A stretch of DNA of 64,000 bases, from NCBI GenBank assembly GCA_903873395.1, contig CAIQOJ010000003.1, positions 49,201 to 113,200 on the forward strand, given 5' to 3'. The position numbers and the translations under genes are program-made. Every line of letters starts with the position of its first letter. The first letter of the stretch is position 1. The notes below the pieces were generated by a model. The model searched no databases, was not told where the DNA came from, and worked only from the letters and a program-made list of their open reading frames with translations. Below are positions 1 to 8,725 of this stretch, in pieces. The stretch is from an uncultured Acidimicrobiaceae bacterium. Lineage in GTDB: Bacteria > Actinomycetota > Acidimicrobiia > Acidimicrobiales > RAAP-2.

Positions 1-2
1 AC

Positions 3-158
3 GCCGTCTCACCTTCGGACCGCACCGACCTGGCCGAACCGGACCATGCCGACGCATTCGTCCGCACCTTCATGCTGCCTGGCATCGAGGCACTACACGC
101 CGACTCGAACCGACCGATCGATATTTCTGCACACCATCTACCTACGCCTCATCCCTGA
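3..158 (+). CDS. C-terminal fragment of an unidentified protein (5' end outside window)
   Basis: An open frame enters from the left edge and stops with TGA at 156-158, giving 51 residues including the stretch DHADAFVRTFMLPGIEAL. The amphipathic pattern followed by a short polar tail resembles the last helix of a TetR-type regulator, but no diagnostic motif is inside the window, so that is only a guess. The codons are GC-rich like those of neighbouring genes. It could also be chance, because the segment is short. Confidence 0.35.
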   Translation, partial: AVSPSDRTDLAEPDHADAFVRTFMLPGIEALHADSNRPIDISAHHLPTPHP

Positions 159-226
159 TTACCCACTTCACCCGTACTTCCTGACCGACCCTGGTTGATC
201 CAGCACTTACGAGAGCGAGCACCGCA

Positions 227-1360
227 ATGACCATCGAGATGAACAGCACCGAATCGATTATCGGCCGGGCCGAGATCGACGACATCGAGGCCATCCTCGC
301 CGTCGTGGGCACCGAGGACTCGGACGGTCGCCACGTGGTGCACTCCGATTACGACACCATCTTCACCTGGGACTATGAGAAGGGCGCTCGCCCGAAGCTC
401 AACAAGCTCTACGAAAAGGCCAAGGGTGCCCAGTGGAACGGTGAGACCGACCTCCCATGGGAGACCGACGTTGACCAGGAGAAGTTGGCCGTCGAAGCAG
501 CCGCAGCCCAGGGCGGGTTTGCCGTCGGCTTCGATGTAACGGGCACCCCGTGTGAGAAGTGGGGCGACAACGAGTGGATCCAGTTCAGCATTGAGAGCCA
601 GAACTGGACCCTGTCGCAGTTCCTCCACGGCGAGCAGGGTGCGCTGGTGTGTACCGGCAAGATCGTCGAGTCCGTGCCGTGGATCGACGCCAAGTACTAC
701 GCCGCCACCCAGGTGATGGACGAGGCCCGCCATGTGGAGGTCTTCGCCAAGTACCTCGACGAGAAGCTCTCGGGCCACTATCAGGTCAACGCCCATCTGC
801 GGATGCTGCTCGACGACATCGTGTCGGACTCCCGTTGGGACATGACCTACCTCGGTATGCAGATCATGATCGAGGGCCTGGCCCTGGCTGCGTTCGGATT
901 CGCCCGTGAACTCACGCCGGACCCGCTGCTCAAGCAACTGCTTCGCTACGTCATGGCCGATGAGGCCCGCCACGTGGCCTTCGGCGTACTCAGCCTCCAG
1001 GAGTACTACCAAGACCTGAGCGCCGCCGAGCTGCGCGAACGCCAGGAGTTCGCCTTCGAGGCCGCCGTGCGCATGCGCGACCGATTTCTGCAGCAAGAAG
1101 TGTGGGACCGGATGGGTGTCGACACCAAGCAGATCCTTCCCTTGGTGCTCCAGGACCCGAACCGGCCGGCATTCCAGGCGCTCTTGTTCTCCAAGATCGT
1201 TCCCAACTGCCGCAAGCTCGGACTGCTCGATGCCGCCGATGGCTGGCTGCGCACCAAGTTCACCGAGCTCGGTGTGATCGAGTTCGAATCGGCCATCGAC
1301 ACGTCCGAGGAGTACGACGCCATGGCTGCCGTGCCTCCGACCAAGCGCGATCTGGACTGA
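227..1360 (+). CDS. Ferritin-like diiron-carboxylate protein
   Basis: The 377-residue protein carries two DEARH motifs, at residues 165-169 and 245-249. With upstream glutamates E136 (HGEQGAL) and E216 (IEGLAL) these form the E...ExxH...E...ExxH pattern that binds two irons in a four-helix bundle. Family knowledge points to an O2-activating oxidoreductase of the R2-like, AurF-like or acyl-desaturase type, or to a ferritin-like storage fold. The substrate cannot be read from the sequence. Neither a signal peptide nor a membrane segment is seen. It stands alone, with no clear Shine-Dalgarno and no TANNNT box directly before the ATG. The diiron fold is secure; the function is not. Confidence 0.8.
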   Translation: MTIEMNSTESIIGRAEIDDIEAILAVVGTEDSDGRHVVHSDYDTIFTWDYEKGARPKLNKLYEKAKGAQWNGETDLPWETDVDQEKLAVEAAAAQGGFAVGFDVTGTPCEKWGDNEWIQFSIESQNWTLSQFLHGEQGALVCTGKIVESVPWIDAKYYAATQVMDEARHVEVFAKYLDEKLSGHYQVNAHLRMLLDDIVSDSRWDMTYLGMQIMIEGLALAAFGFARELTPDPLLKQLLRYVMADEARHVAFGVLSLQEYYQDLSAAELRERQEFAFEAAVRMRDRFLQQEVWDRMGVDTKQILPLVLQDPNRPAFQALLFSKIVPNCRKLGLLDAADGWLRTKFTELGVIEFESAIDTSEEYDAMAAVPPTKRDLD

Positions 1361-1430
1361 GGCCAGCCGCCCGATAGAAGGCGGCGACTACCAAGACCGT
1401 TAGTTGGGGGGCACTACATAGGCCCCCTGG

Positions 1431-1436
1431 TAGCCT
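1431..1436 (+). promoter_or_regulatory. -10 box TAGCCT for a leaderless transcript (dapA leader ORF)
   Basis: TAGCCT lies 7 nt before the GTG at 1444. The same hexamer and spacing precede nrdR. A 6-bp inverted repeat (GGGGGC/GCCCCC) sits just upstream within 1405-1427 and could overlap the -35 zone. No good -35 is visible. Confidence 0.5.
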
Positions 1437-1443
1437 TGGGCCT

Positions 1444-1521
1444 GTGCACCTCACTTTCTTTTTCGCATCCATAGGCACGGCGTCGAACTCTTTCGGCGCT
1501 GCCCTGGGCCTCGTTCGATGA
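1444..1521 (+). CDS. Putative 25-residue leader peptide upstream of dapA
   Basis: GTG at 1444 opens a 25-codon frame beginning MHLTFFFASIG and ending VR. Its TGA (1519-1521) overlaps the dapA ATG (1518-1520) as ATGA. The start follows a TAGCCT box by 7 nt, the leaderless pattern seen at ten other genes here. The arrangement predicts that ribosomes loading on the bare 5' end translate the peptide and then reinitiate on dapA, giving translational coupling or attenuation. The peptide has no lysine, and three consecutive Phe codons are its only striking run, so the effector is unknown. It is too short for homology support, and dapA could instead be expressed from a normal leader. Confidence 0.45.
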   Translation: MHLTFFFASIGTASNSFGAALGLVR

Positions 1522-2435
1522 GCGATCAGCCCCGCTTTGGCACGGTGGTGACCGCCATGGTCACCCCATTCGGACCTGATGGCAGCCTGGATCTGGATGC
1601 GGCGGCGGGCTTGGCGCGCCACCTGGTGGACCATGGAAGTGACGGCCTCGTCGTAGCGGGCACCACGGGTGAAGGCCCGGTGCTGACCGACGTCGAGAGG
1701 ATCGACCTCTTTCGCGCTGTCATCGATGCGGTCACGGTGCCGGTCATCGCCACCACGGGCACCAACGACACGGCTCACTCGGTGATGATGACCAAGGAGG
1801 CGGCAAAACTCGGAGCTGCTGGAGCGCTCGTCGTGACGCCGTATTACAACCGGCCGTCTCCGGCGGGTCTGGCCGCACACTTTCGGGCCGTCGCCGAAGC
1901 ATCGACGCTTCCCGTCGTCCTCTATGACATCCCGGTGCGCTCGGGTCGCCGGATCGGTCCAGATCTGACCGTGGAACTGGCACGCACGGTGCCCGGCATC
2001 GTGGCCGTCAAGGATGCGACCGGCGATGTTGCGGGCGCAGCCCACGTGGTCGCCGAGGCGCCCGCCGGATTCGAGCTGTACTCGGGTGACGATTCTCTGA
2101 CATTGCCCTTTGCCGCCGTCGGTGGCGTCGGCGTCATCAGTGTCGCTTCTCACTGGGCTGGCCCGGTGTTCGCTTCGATGCTGGCTGCGTATCGTGCGGG
2201 CGACGTGGATCAAGCGGCTCAACTCAACCGCACTCTGCTTGACTCCTACCGTTTCGAGTCCTCCGACGAGTTCCCAAATCCGGTGCCCGCCAAAGCGGCC
2301 TGCCGCGCGCTTGGCTTGGCGGTCGGCCAGTGCCGACTGCCCAACGCTCCTGCACCCACCAGCCTGGATGACCAGGCCCGCCAGGTCATCGGCGGCCTCG
2401 GCCACATCGAGCGCCAGGTGCAGTCCGTTGCCTGA
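1518..2435 (+). CDS. dapA: 4-hydroxy-tetrahydrodipicolinate synthase DapA
   Basis: DapA condenses pyruvate with aspartate semialdehyde, the entry step to lysine and meso-DAP. The 305-residue TIM-barrel protein shows GTTGE at 48-52 (proton-relay Thr), TPYYNRPS with the interdigitating Tyr at 109-110, the catalytic Tyr136 in VLYDIP followed by Arg140, and the Schiff-base Lys165 in VAVKDATGD. Length is normal. Its ATG overlaps the stop of the 25-codon leader ORF, and its 3' end overlaps the proposed rnj start by 8 nt. The dapA-rnj-ftsK order matches mycobacteria. dapC, dapD, dapE and dapF lie 10-14 kb downstream; dapB is not in the window. Confidence 0.97.
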   Translation: MSDQPRFGTVVTAMVTPFGPDGSLDLDAAAGLARHLVDHGSDGLVVAGTTGEGPVLTDVERIDLFRAVIDAVTVPVIATTGTNDTAHSVMMTKEAAKLGAAGALVVTPYYNRPSPAGLAAHFRAVAEASTLPVVLYDIPVRSGRRIGPDLTVELARTVPGIVAVKDATGDVAGAAHVVAEAPAGFELYSGDDSLTLPFAAVGGVGVISVASHWAGPVFASMLAAYRAGDVDQAAQLNRTLLDSYRFESSDEFPNPVPAKAACRALGLAVGQCRLPNAPAPTSLDDQARQVIGGLGHIERQVQSVA

Positions 2436-4275
2436 CGCCCAGAAGTCCCCGGGTTCGGAGGGAAAGAACCAAGGCGAGAGCCGACGGAGGAAGACGAAAT
2501 CAGGGAAGCCGAAGTCCGAGAGCACAGCAGCTGCAGGATCGTTGGCGTCTCGGACGGCGACACAGGTCAAGAAGGGAAGCAACGACGGCCGTGCGACTGC
2601 TCCGGCTCCTGGGGGCTCGCAAGTCCGCGTGGTGTTCCTGGGCGGACTGGGAGAGATCGGCCGAAACTGCGCATGCATCGAGGTCGACGGACGAATCTTG
2701 GTCCTCGACGTGGGAATCATGTTCCCCGACCCGGACATGCCGGGAGTCGACCTCGTCCTGCCGGACTTCACGTACTTGCGCGAGAACGCCGACCGGGTCG
2801 ACGGCGTCATTTTGACCCATGGCCACGAAGACCACACCGGTGGACTGGCCTACCTGCTGCGTGACTTCCCGATCGATGTCTATGGGTCCGAACTCACCTT
2901 GTCGTTGGCTCGAAGCCGGGTAGACGAGGCGGGAATGGCGAGCAGGGCCACCTTCATCCCGGTGCAAGACGGCGAGCGTCGCCGCATCGGACCGTGCGAC
3001 GTGGAATTCATCCCCGTCACCCACTCGGTGCCTCATGCCTTCGCCACTGCGTTCCACACCCCTCAGGGGATCATCCTGCACTCGGGCGACTTCAAGATTG
3101 ACCTCCATCCGGTTGATGGCCGACGCACGGACCTGGCCCGGATGGGAGCGTTGGCCTCGAACCCCGGCATCCGCCTGCTTCTGGCCGACTCGACCAACGC
3201 CGAAGAACCTGGGTTTACCCCGTCGGAGTCCTCGGTCGGAGCCACGCTAGAGAAGGTGTTCCTGGCCCGGCCTGACCGACGGTTCATCGTGACCTGTTTC
3301 GCCAGTCATATCCATCGGGTCCAGCAAGTGGCCAATGCGGCGATCGCCGGCGGAAGAAAGGTGGCGACCCTCGGCCGTTCGATGCAGAAGAACGTCGCCT
3401 TGGCTCGCAAGCTCGGTCTGTTGACCATCCCTGATGCGTCACTGGTCGACATCGCTGACATCGACGACATGCAGCCTGGACGGGTATGCGTGATCTCCAC
3501 CGGTTCCCAGGGCGAGCCGATGTCCGCTCTGTCACGGCTGGCCACTGGCGAGAACCGCTTCCTGAGCCTTCTTGAAGATGACGTCGTGGTCATCAGCGCC
3601 CACCCCATTCCTGGAAACGAATGGTCGGTTGGACGGGTCATCGACACGCTTCACCGCAGAGGGGTCGAGGTCATTCACTCGGGCACGGACAACGTGCATG
3701 TCAGCGGCCACGCTCGCCAGGGCGAGTTGGCCATGCTGATGTCGGTCACCCAACCGGAGTTCTTCATTCCCGTGCACGGGGAGTATCGACACATGGCCAA
3801 CCATGTGCGTCTGGCCGCATCGATGGGCATCGATGGCGACCGAGTGTTGTTGTGCGAGGACGGAGATGTCGTCCGACTCGACGGGTCAGGCCTGCACCGA
3901 GACGGCACGGTGCCAGGCGGCTATCTCTTCGTGGACGGGAGCTCGGTCGGCGACATCGGCCACGGCGTGCTGCGCGATCGCATGGTCCTGTCCGAAGAAG
4001 GCGTGGTGATGGCAGTCGCTACGGTCGACCTGAAGCAGGGCGAGGTGGTGGGTACGCCACAGATCATCACCCGGGGCTGGGCATACGACAAGGACACCGA
4101 CGCACTCATTGACGAGGCTCGCATCTTGGTGACCAGGGCTCTCGAACAGGCGCTGGCTTCGGGCAACGCCGATCATGAGAGTCTGAACAGGGTGGCTCGC
4201 AAGACGATGGGGAAGCTGGTGGGCGAACGCACTCGTCAACGTCCGATGATCGTCCCGGTCATCGTCACCGTCTGA
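2428..4275 (+). CDS. rnj: Ribonuclease J
   Basis: RNase J is a metallo-beta-lactamase/beta-CASP nuclease with 5'-3' exo- and endonucleolytic activity in mRNA decay and rRNA maturation. The core starts at VVFLGGLGEIGRN and holds the zinc motif HGHEDH, later TNAEEPGFTPSE, and the beta-CASP segment ending in PVHGEYRHM. The frame is open well upstream inside dapA, so the start is uncertain. TTG 2428, overlapping the dapA stop, gives 615 aa with a roughly 65-residue Lys/Arg/Ser-rich N-terminal extension; TTG 2542 behind a GCAGGA sequence would give 577 aa. A basic disordered tail is plausible for RNA binding. It is probably cotranscribed with dapA. Confidence 0.93.
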   Translation: MPDAQKSPGSEGKNQGESRRRKTKSGKPKSESTAAAGSLASRTATQVKKGSNDGRATAPAPGGSQVRVVFLGGLGEIGRNCACIEVDGRILVLDVGIMFPDPDMPGVDLVLPDFTYLRENADRVDGVILTHGHEDHTGGLAYLLRDFPIDVYGSELTLSLARSRVDEAGMASRATFIPVQDGERRRIGPCDVEFIPVTHSVPHAFATAFHTPQGIILHSGDFKIDLHPVDGRRTDLARMGALASNPGIRLLLADSTNAEEPGFTPSESSVGATLEKVFLARPDRRFIVTCFASHIHRVQQVANAAIAGGRKVATLGRSMQKNVALARKLGLLTIPDASLVDIADIDDMQPGRVCVISTGSQGEPMSALSRLATGENRFLSLLEDDVVVISAHPIPGNEWSVGRVIDTLHRRGVEVIHSGTDNVHVSGHARQGELAMLMSVTQPEFFIPVHGEYRHMANHVRLAASMGIDGDRVLLCEDGDVVRLDGSGLHRDGTVPGGYLFVDGSSVGDIGHGVLRDRMVLSEEGVVMAVATVDLKQGEVVGTPQIITRGWAYDKDTDALIDEARILVTRALEQALASGNADHESLNRVARKTMGKLVGERTRQRPMIVPVIVTV

Positions 4276-4291
4276 ACGTCACCGTCTGAAC
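4264..4291 (+). repeat. 14-bp tandem duplication across the rnj stop codon
   Basis: GTCACCGTCTGAAC occurs twice head to tail (4264-4277 and 4278-4291), followed by a partial GTC. The first copy contains the codons for the last residues and the TGA of rnj, so the duplication lies at the gene end and leaves the product unchanged. Confidence 0.9.
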
Positions 4292-4296
4292 GTCGC

Positions 4297-4316
4297 GGCC
4301 GGTGGACCGACCGGCC
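4297..4316 (+). terminator. Hairpin downstream of rnj, possible terminator
   Basis: GGCCGGT and ACCGGCC form a perfect 7-bp stem around a 6-nt loop, starting 22 nt after the rnj stop. No U-run follows, so this is either an actinobacterial U-less terminator or a 3'-end stabilising structure. The ftsK promoter box comes about 100 nt later. Confidence 0.5.
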
Positions 4317-4416
4317 AGACGTGAAGGGCATTCCCACCCCTTTTGCTGCCCGAACGACCTGTCGGGCGTCCCGTGCCATTCAGGGGGGTGTCCCCCTTGC
4401 CGGCATTGTCCGCCGG

Positions 4417-4422
4417 TAGCAT
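4417..4422 (+). promoter_or_regulatory. -10 box TAGCAT for leaderless ftsK mRNA
   Basis: TAGCAT lies 9 nt before the GTG start of ftsK. A transcript starting at about the usual distance would begin at or next to the start codon, and no Shine-Dalgarno is present. Confidence 0.5.
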
Positions 4423-4431
4423 TGAGGGATT

Positions 4432-7023
4432 GTGAGCACAGCCACCAAGCGCCCAGCGGGCCGGTCGGGGTCGCCTCGGCCCAAGGGCAAGGCGACAGCT
4501 CCGTCCCGATCCCGTTCGGGTTCCGCCTCCACTAAGTCTTCGCAGACAAGCAACCGTCGAACCTCTGGGGGAGCCCAGCGCGGCGGTGGCTCCGGGGGAT
4601 CCGACGATGGCGGACTGCTGGGTTCGATGGCCGCCGTGGCAGCCGGACACGCAACGGACCTCTGGGGGGTGGCGCTGGTCACACTTGGAGCGCTGATGGC
4701 CGTCGCGTTCTATGGGGGATCGCTCGGTCCTGCCGGACACGACAGCAGGATTGCCGTGGGCGATCTCCTCGGATGGGGACGCTTCTTAGTTCCTCCTGTG
4801 TTGATCGCCGTAGGTATCCGGTTCTTGATGAATCGCTCAGCTTCTGACGAACTAGACGAGGTCACCGCACCCGCACCGAAGCGCCGAAGCGCCAGCGCAC
4901 AAGCCACTGTTCCTGTGGAGGCCGCCGGCCGGACCCGACATCAGACGGCCCGCGCTGTCATCGGTGGCGTTGTTGTGGTGCTCGCCGTAGCTGCCCTTGC
5001 CGCCCTGGCTGGTGGGTCTCCTCCGCTCAGTGGGCCAACAGCTGCCCTGCGGGACGCAGGCGGGTGGATCGGTGGGGCCATCGGTAATCCACTGGGTTCT
5101 GCCCTGGGTGGCTTTGGAGCCACGACGGTGCTCGTCGCCGTCATCTTGGTGGCGGGGTTGATCTTCACCGGCATCACGGTGCGCGCCGCTGCGGTTGGAT
5201 TGGTGGCAGCCTGTCGATGGTCGCTCGAGCGCATCAGGAGCGCCGGCGTAGATGCTGAAGCGGCATCTCCACCCCCAGTGGAAGCCGATGTGTTCGGACA
5301 GGCCCTGGCAAAGGGCCGCCAGCCTTCGATGGCGGCCGTAGCGCAGGTGGAAGTGGCCGTCCCTGAAGACGCTGTCCTCGAAATCGATCCAGACGATGTA
5401 CTCGGCCCACCTGAACCCATCGAACTTGTCGAACCACCAAAGCCATCAGTCGAGGCCGTCGCATCGGGTGGCAAGGGCGAGCAGTTGGAGATGCGGCTCG
5501 GACCGACGGTGGGGGAGTGGCGGTTGCCACCGCCGACGCTTCTCAAGCGCTCCAAGGCCCAGGTGATCGACGAGACCGAGATCGAGGCAGCCGGCGCCGC
5601 GCTGGTCAGTGCATTGTCGGCACACGGGGTTGAGACCCGTCTGGTGGGACGGACCGTTGGGCCTACCGTCACCCGGTACGAACTCGAGCTGGGAGCGGGC
5701 GTCAAGGTCGCTCGGGTGACCTCGCTTTCCAAGGACATCGCCTACGCCATGGCTTCTCCGGACGTGCGCATCCTGGCGCCCATCCCGGGAAAGTCGGCCA
5801 TTGGGGTCGAAGTCCCCAACCGCCGCCGGCAACTGGTTGCGCTGGGCGACATCTTGAGTTCTCCCGAAGCCGCAAAGGCGACACACCCCCTCGAGGTCGC
5901 CCTCGGTCGAGACATTGCCGGTCGGCCGGTGATGGCCAACATGGCGGAGATGCCGCACGTGTTGGTTTCGGGATCGACCGGCTCTGGCAAGTCGTCGTGC
6001 ATCAACTCGGTCCTGACCTCGATCTTGACCAGAGCAACTCCCGATCAAGTGCGTCTCATCCTGATCGATCCGAAGCGGGTGGAGCTGGGCCAGTACAACG
6101 ACGTTCCCCACCTGCTGACCCAGGTGGTGGTCGATCCGAAGAAGGCGGCTAATGCCCTCGCCTGGGCGGTGACCGAGATGGAACGTCGCTATGACCTCCT
6201 GGCTGAGGTCGGCCAGCGTGACGTCACCGGGTACAACTCCGCCTTCGATTCGGGCGATCTCTCCGAGTACGAAGAAGCCCATCGGCTGCGCATGCAGGGA
6301 ACTGACGGCGACGTCGAGGGCTCCGACCTCGACGATGCAGACCTTCGCTACCCCAGGCTCCCTTTCATCTTGATCGTCGTCGACGAGCTCAACGACCTGA
6401 TGATGGTGGCCGCCAGAGACGTCGAAGAGTCTGTCTGCAGGATCGCCCAGATGGCCCGGGCAGTCGGCATTCACCTTGTGCTGGCCACGCAGCGTCCATC
6501 GGTCGACGTCATTACTGGAGTGATCAAGGCCAACGTTCCCTCGCGCATGGCGTTCTCGGTCTCGTCCTTGGCCGATAGCCGGGTCATCCTCGATCAGCCA
6601 GGGGCTGAGCGGTTGATCGGCAAGGGGGACATGCTGCTCTTGACGGCGTCGTCCTCCAACCCTCAGCGCATCCAGGGCCCGTGGGTGAGCGAAGACGAAG
6701 TCAGGGCCGTAGCTGCACACTGGAAGCGGCAGCGCCCCATGGAGATCGTGGCGGGCATCGAAGAGATGGTGGCCGCTGAAGGCCCGCGTGCCAGCGGTTC
6801 TGGGGATGACGATGACGGCGACGAGCTGCTGACGCAGGCCATTGACCTCGTGGTGCGCTCCCAGCTGGGCTCGACCTCCATGCTGCAGCGAAAGCTGCGG
6901 GTCGGGTTCGCCCGTGCGGGTCGGTTGATGGATCTCATGGAGCGACGAGGTGTCGTTGGACCGTCGGAGGGCTCCAAGGCCCGCTCGGTCCTGATGACGC
7001 CTGAAGAGCTCGACGCCCGCTGA
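4432..7023 (+). CDS. ftsK: DNA translocase FtsK/SpoIIIE
   Basis: FtsK is a septum-anchored ATP-driven motor that clears chromosome ends and coordinates dimer resolution. The 863-residue protein has a Lys/Arg/Ser-rich start, membrane segments in roughly residues 65-270, a linker, then the motor with Walker A GSTGSGKSS (514-522) and Walker B ending VVDELND (D651, E652). The C-terminal winged-helix gamma domain contains LLTQAIDLVV and RAGRLMDLMERRGVVGP, the part that reads KOPS-like sites in other species. The Walker B tail reads DELNDLMM rather than the commoner DEFADLMM. Start is GTG 4432, set by the leaderless -10 box. Confidence 0.95.
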   Translation: MSTATKRPAGRSGSPRPKGKATAPSRSRSGSASTKSSQTSNRRTSGGAQRGGGSGGSDDGGLLGSMAAVAAGHATDLWGVALVTLGALMAVAFYGGSLGPAGHDSRIAVGDLLGWGRFLVPPVLIAVGIRFLMNRSASDELDEVTAPAPKRRSASAQATVPVEAAGRTRHQTARAVIGGVVVVLAVAALAALAGGSPPLSGPTAALRDAGGWIGGAIGNPLGSALGGFGATTVLVAVILVAGLIFTGITVRAAAVGLVAACRWSLERIRSAGVDAEAASPPPVEADVFGQALAKGRQPSMAAVAQVEVAVPEDAVLEIDPDDVLGPPEPIELVEPPKPSVEAVASGGKGEQLEMRLGPTVGEWRLPPPTLLKRSKAQVIDETEIEAAGAALVSALSAHGVETRLVGRTVGPTVTRYELELGAGVKVARVTSLSKDIAYAMASPDVRILAPIPGKSAIGVEVPNRRRQLVALGDILSSPEAAKATHPLEVALGRDIAGRPVMANMAEMPHVLVSGSTGSGKSSCINSVLTSILTRATPDQVRLILIDPKRVELGQYNDVPHLLTQVVVDPKKAANALAWAVTEMERRYDLLAEVGQRDVTGYNSAFDSGDLSEYEEAHRLRMQGTDGDVEGSDLDDADLRYPRLPFILIVVDELNDLMMVAARDVEESVCRIAQMARAVGIHLVLATQRPSVDVITGVIKANVPSRMAFSVSSLADSRVILDQPGAERLIGKGDMLLLTASSSNPQRIQGPWVSEDEVRAVAAHWKRQRPMEIVAGIEEMVAAEGPRASGSGDDDDGDELLTQAIDLVVRSQLGSTSMLQRKLRVGFARAGRLMDLMERRGVVGPSEGSKARSVLMTPEELDAR

Positions 7024-7039
7024 CGACCGGGTTAGTCGG

Positions 7040-8632
7040 ATGGTCACTCCGGATGGTGATGGGCCGTTAGGACTCGATTCACCAGAAGTGGACGAGGCTG
7101 GCGGTTCGGATGTGGCCCTCGGGGAAATCCAATCAGCGGGCGCCGAGGTGGTGCTCGCCACGGGAGCCCCTGGCCTGTTGTCTCGTCGCACTAGGCCCAA
7201 GAAGAGGGCCCATGCGGCTAGGAGCAGTCGCAGCAGGTGGGCTCGTGGAGCGATCCTCGGAGCGGTCGCTGTAGTCGGAATCGGACTGTGGGCGGGCATC
7301 GCACGTGTCAACGCGCCGCTCAGGCAGCTCACCACGGCAGCCACCACCGATGCCGCCATGCTGGTTCCCGGGGCTGCCCCGGTGCTCCCATGGCCTAGCC
7401 AGGGACAAGGTGCCATTGCCGTGCCGGCCTTGGGAGTGGCCGAACAATCTGGCCCTGAGGCTTCGGTGCCGATCGCCTCGTTGACCAAGATCACCACGGC
7501 GTTGGTGATCCTTCGGGATCATCCATTGGCTCCTGGGGAAGATGGGCCCATGATTACCATCACGCCTTTGGACATGGCTGAGTACAACTTTGAAGTTCAT
7601 CACGACGAGTCCAGTGTGCCGATCTACCTCGGTGAGACCCTGTCGGAGCGGCAACTGCTCGAAGCAATGCTGATCGTGTCGGCCAATGACGCCGCCTTCG
7701 CCCTCGCCGTTTGGGATGCCGGAACCGTTCGGGATTTTGTTGTGAAGATGAACTCGCTGGCCGCCTCGTTGGACATGACGGGAACCAGTTACGCCGATGC
7801 TTCTGGCTACGACACCCACACGGTGTCTACTGCGGCCGACGTGCTGCGGGCATCGGCCGCAGGCATGGCCATTCCGAGTTTCGCCGAGATCGTGGCTATG
7901 CAGACAACTACCTTCCCGTCCGTGGGAACGCTCCACAATCGGGTCCCCGAGGTTGGCGTCAACGGCGTGATCGGTATCAAGTCGGGCTACACCTCCAAAG
8001 CCGGGGCGTGCATGGTCCTTGCTGCCAACCGGATGGTCAGCGGCCGATCGGTCCTGGTGATCGTCGCCGTCCTCGGCCAGCCCACACCGCCGCCGATACT
8101 CCCCACGACAACGACAACGACCCGGCCGAGATCGACCCCCACGACGACGCCACCGACCCCACCGGGTGCGGCAACGGCGACGACATCGGGCCCGACTACC
8201 ACGACGGAGCCTCGACGATCAGGACCGACCACAACGACGACCTCGATCCCTTACGACGAGTTGGTCATTGCCGATCCATACAAGTTCACTCGACCCGTAG
8301 TGGAGTCGCTCCTGCAGTCTGCAAAGGCGGGACTGGTGGACGCTGAAGTTGCCGCAGCTCATCAGCAGGTCGGTACCGTGGCCTCGACCTGGGGAGGGCG
8401 ATCACACCCTGTTCCGGTGGTCACATCCACCGCGGCGCACCTTCCGGGTTGGCCAGGCACAGCGGTCCATTCGATGGTCCGCTATCGCACTGTGGCGCCG
8501 GGCAGCAAGGCAGGGACGGTGGCCGGCACCGTGCTCTATGCCATCGGATCTGAGTTCCAGGGTGTGCCGATCGTCTTGTCCGACACGGTGGCTGAACCGA
8601 ACTGGTGGTGGCGGCTGGTGCACGGCAGCTGA
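7040..8632 (+). CDS. D-alanyl-D-alanine carboxypeptidase, peptidase S11 (DacA-like PBP)
   Basis: The protein removes the terminal D-Ala from muropeptides and so limits cross-linking. All three penicillin-binding motifs are visible: S147-L-T-K150, S214-A-N216 and K314-S-G316. A basic stretch and one hydrophobic segment near residues 70-90 act as a signal anchor, placing the enzyme outside the membrane. After the catalytic domain comes a Thr/Pro-rich linker (about residues 355-410) and then a C-terminal region without a familiar motif. At 530 residues it is longer than classical DacA because of that tail. It starts 17 nt after ftsK, on the same strand; a start further downstream is possible because no ribosome site is evident. 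Confidence 0.88.
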   Translation: MVTPDGDGPLGLDSPEVDEAGGSDVALGEIQSAGAEVVLATGAPGLLSRRTRPKKRAHAARSSRSRWARGAILGAVAVVGIGLWAGIARVNAPLRQLTTAATTDAAMLVPGAAPVLPWPSQGQGAIAVPALGVAEQSGPEASVPIASLTKITTALVILRDHPLAPGEDGPMITITPLDMAEYNFEVHHDESSVPIYLGETLSERQLLEAMLIVSANDAAFALAVWDAGTVRDFVVKMNSLAASLDMTGTSYADASGYDTHTVSTAADVLRASAAGMAIPSFAEIVAMQTTTFPSVGTLHNRVPEVGVNGVIGIKSGYTSKAGACMVLAANRMVSGRSVLVIVAVLGQPTPPPILPTTTTTTRPRSTPTTTPPTPPGAATATTSGPTTTTEPRRSGPTTTTTSIPYDELVIADPYKFTRPVVESLLQSAKAGLVDAEVAAAHQQVGTVASTWGGRSHPVPVVTSTAAHLPGWPGTAVHSMVRYRTVAPGSKAGTVAGTVLYAIGSEFQGVPIVLSDTVAEPNWWWRLVHGS

Positions 8633-8713
8633 AGGTTCCGGTGCAACCCACGTGATCCCATCGAGACCCTTCGGCGGTGCGTGACGGTCCCGCTCCGTGC
8701 TCGCAGTGAGGGC

Positions 8714-8719
8714 TACCGT
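8714..8719 (+). promoter_or_regulatory. -10 box TACCGT for leaderless thrB mRNA
   Basis: TACCGT lies 6 nt before GTG 8726, the codon that gives ThrB its canonical N-terminus. The box falls within a longer open frame that could start at GTG 8681, so it argues against that start. Confidence 0.55.
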
Positions 8720-8725
8720 GGGACC

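Noticed and set aside
2110..2427. Upstream part of the rnj open frame inside dapA
   Set aside because: Lies in a different frame within conserved dapA codons; rnj homology begins downstream.
1260..2837. Minus-strand frame of 525 codons over dapA/rnj
   Set aside because: Overlaps three well-supported genes and shows no motifs.
5446..7497. Long minus-strand open frame (683 codons) opposite ftsK
   Set aside because: It is the antisense shadow of a GC-rich gene with clear FtsK domains; no family motifs, and it crosses into the next gene.
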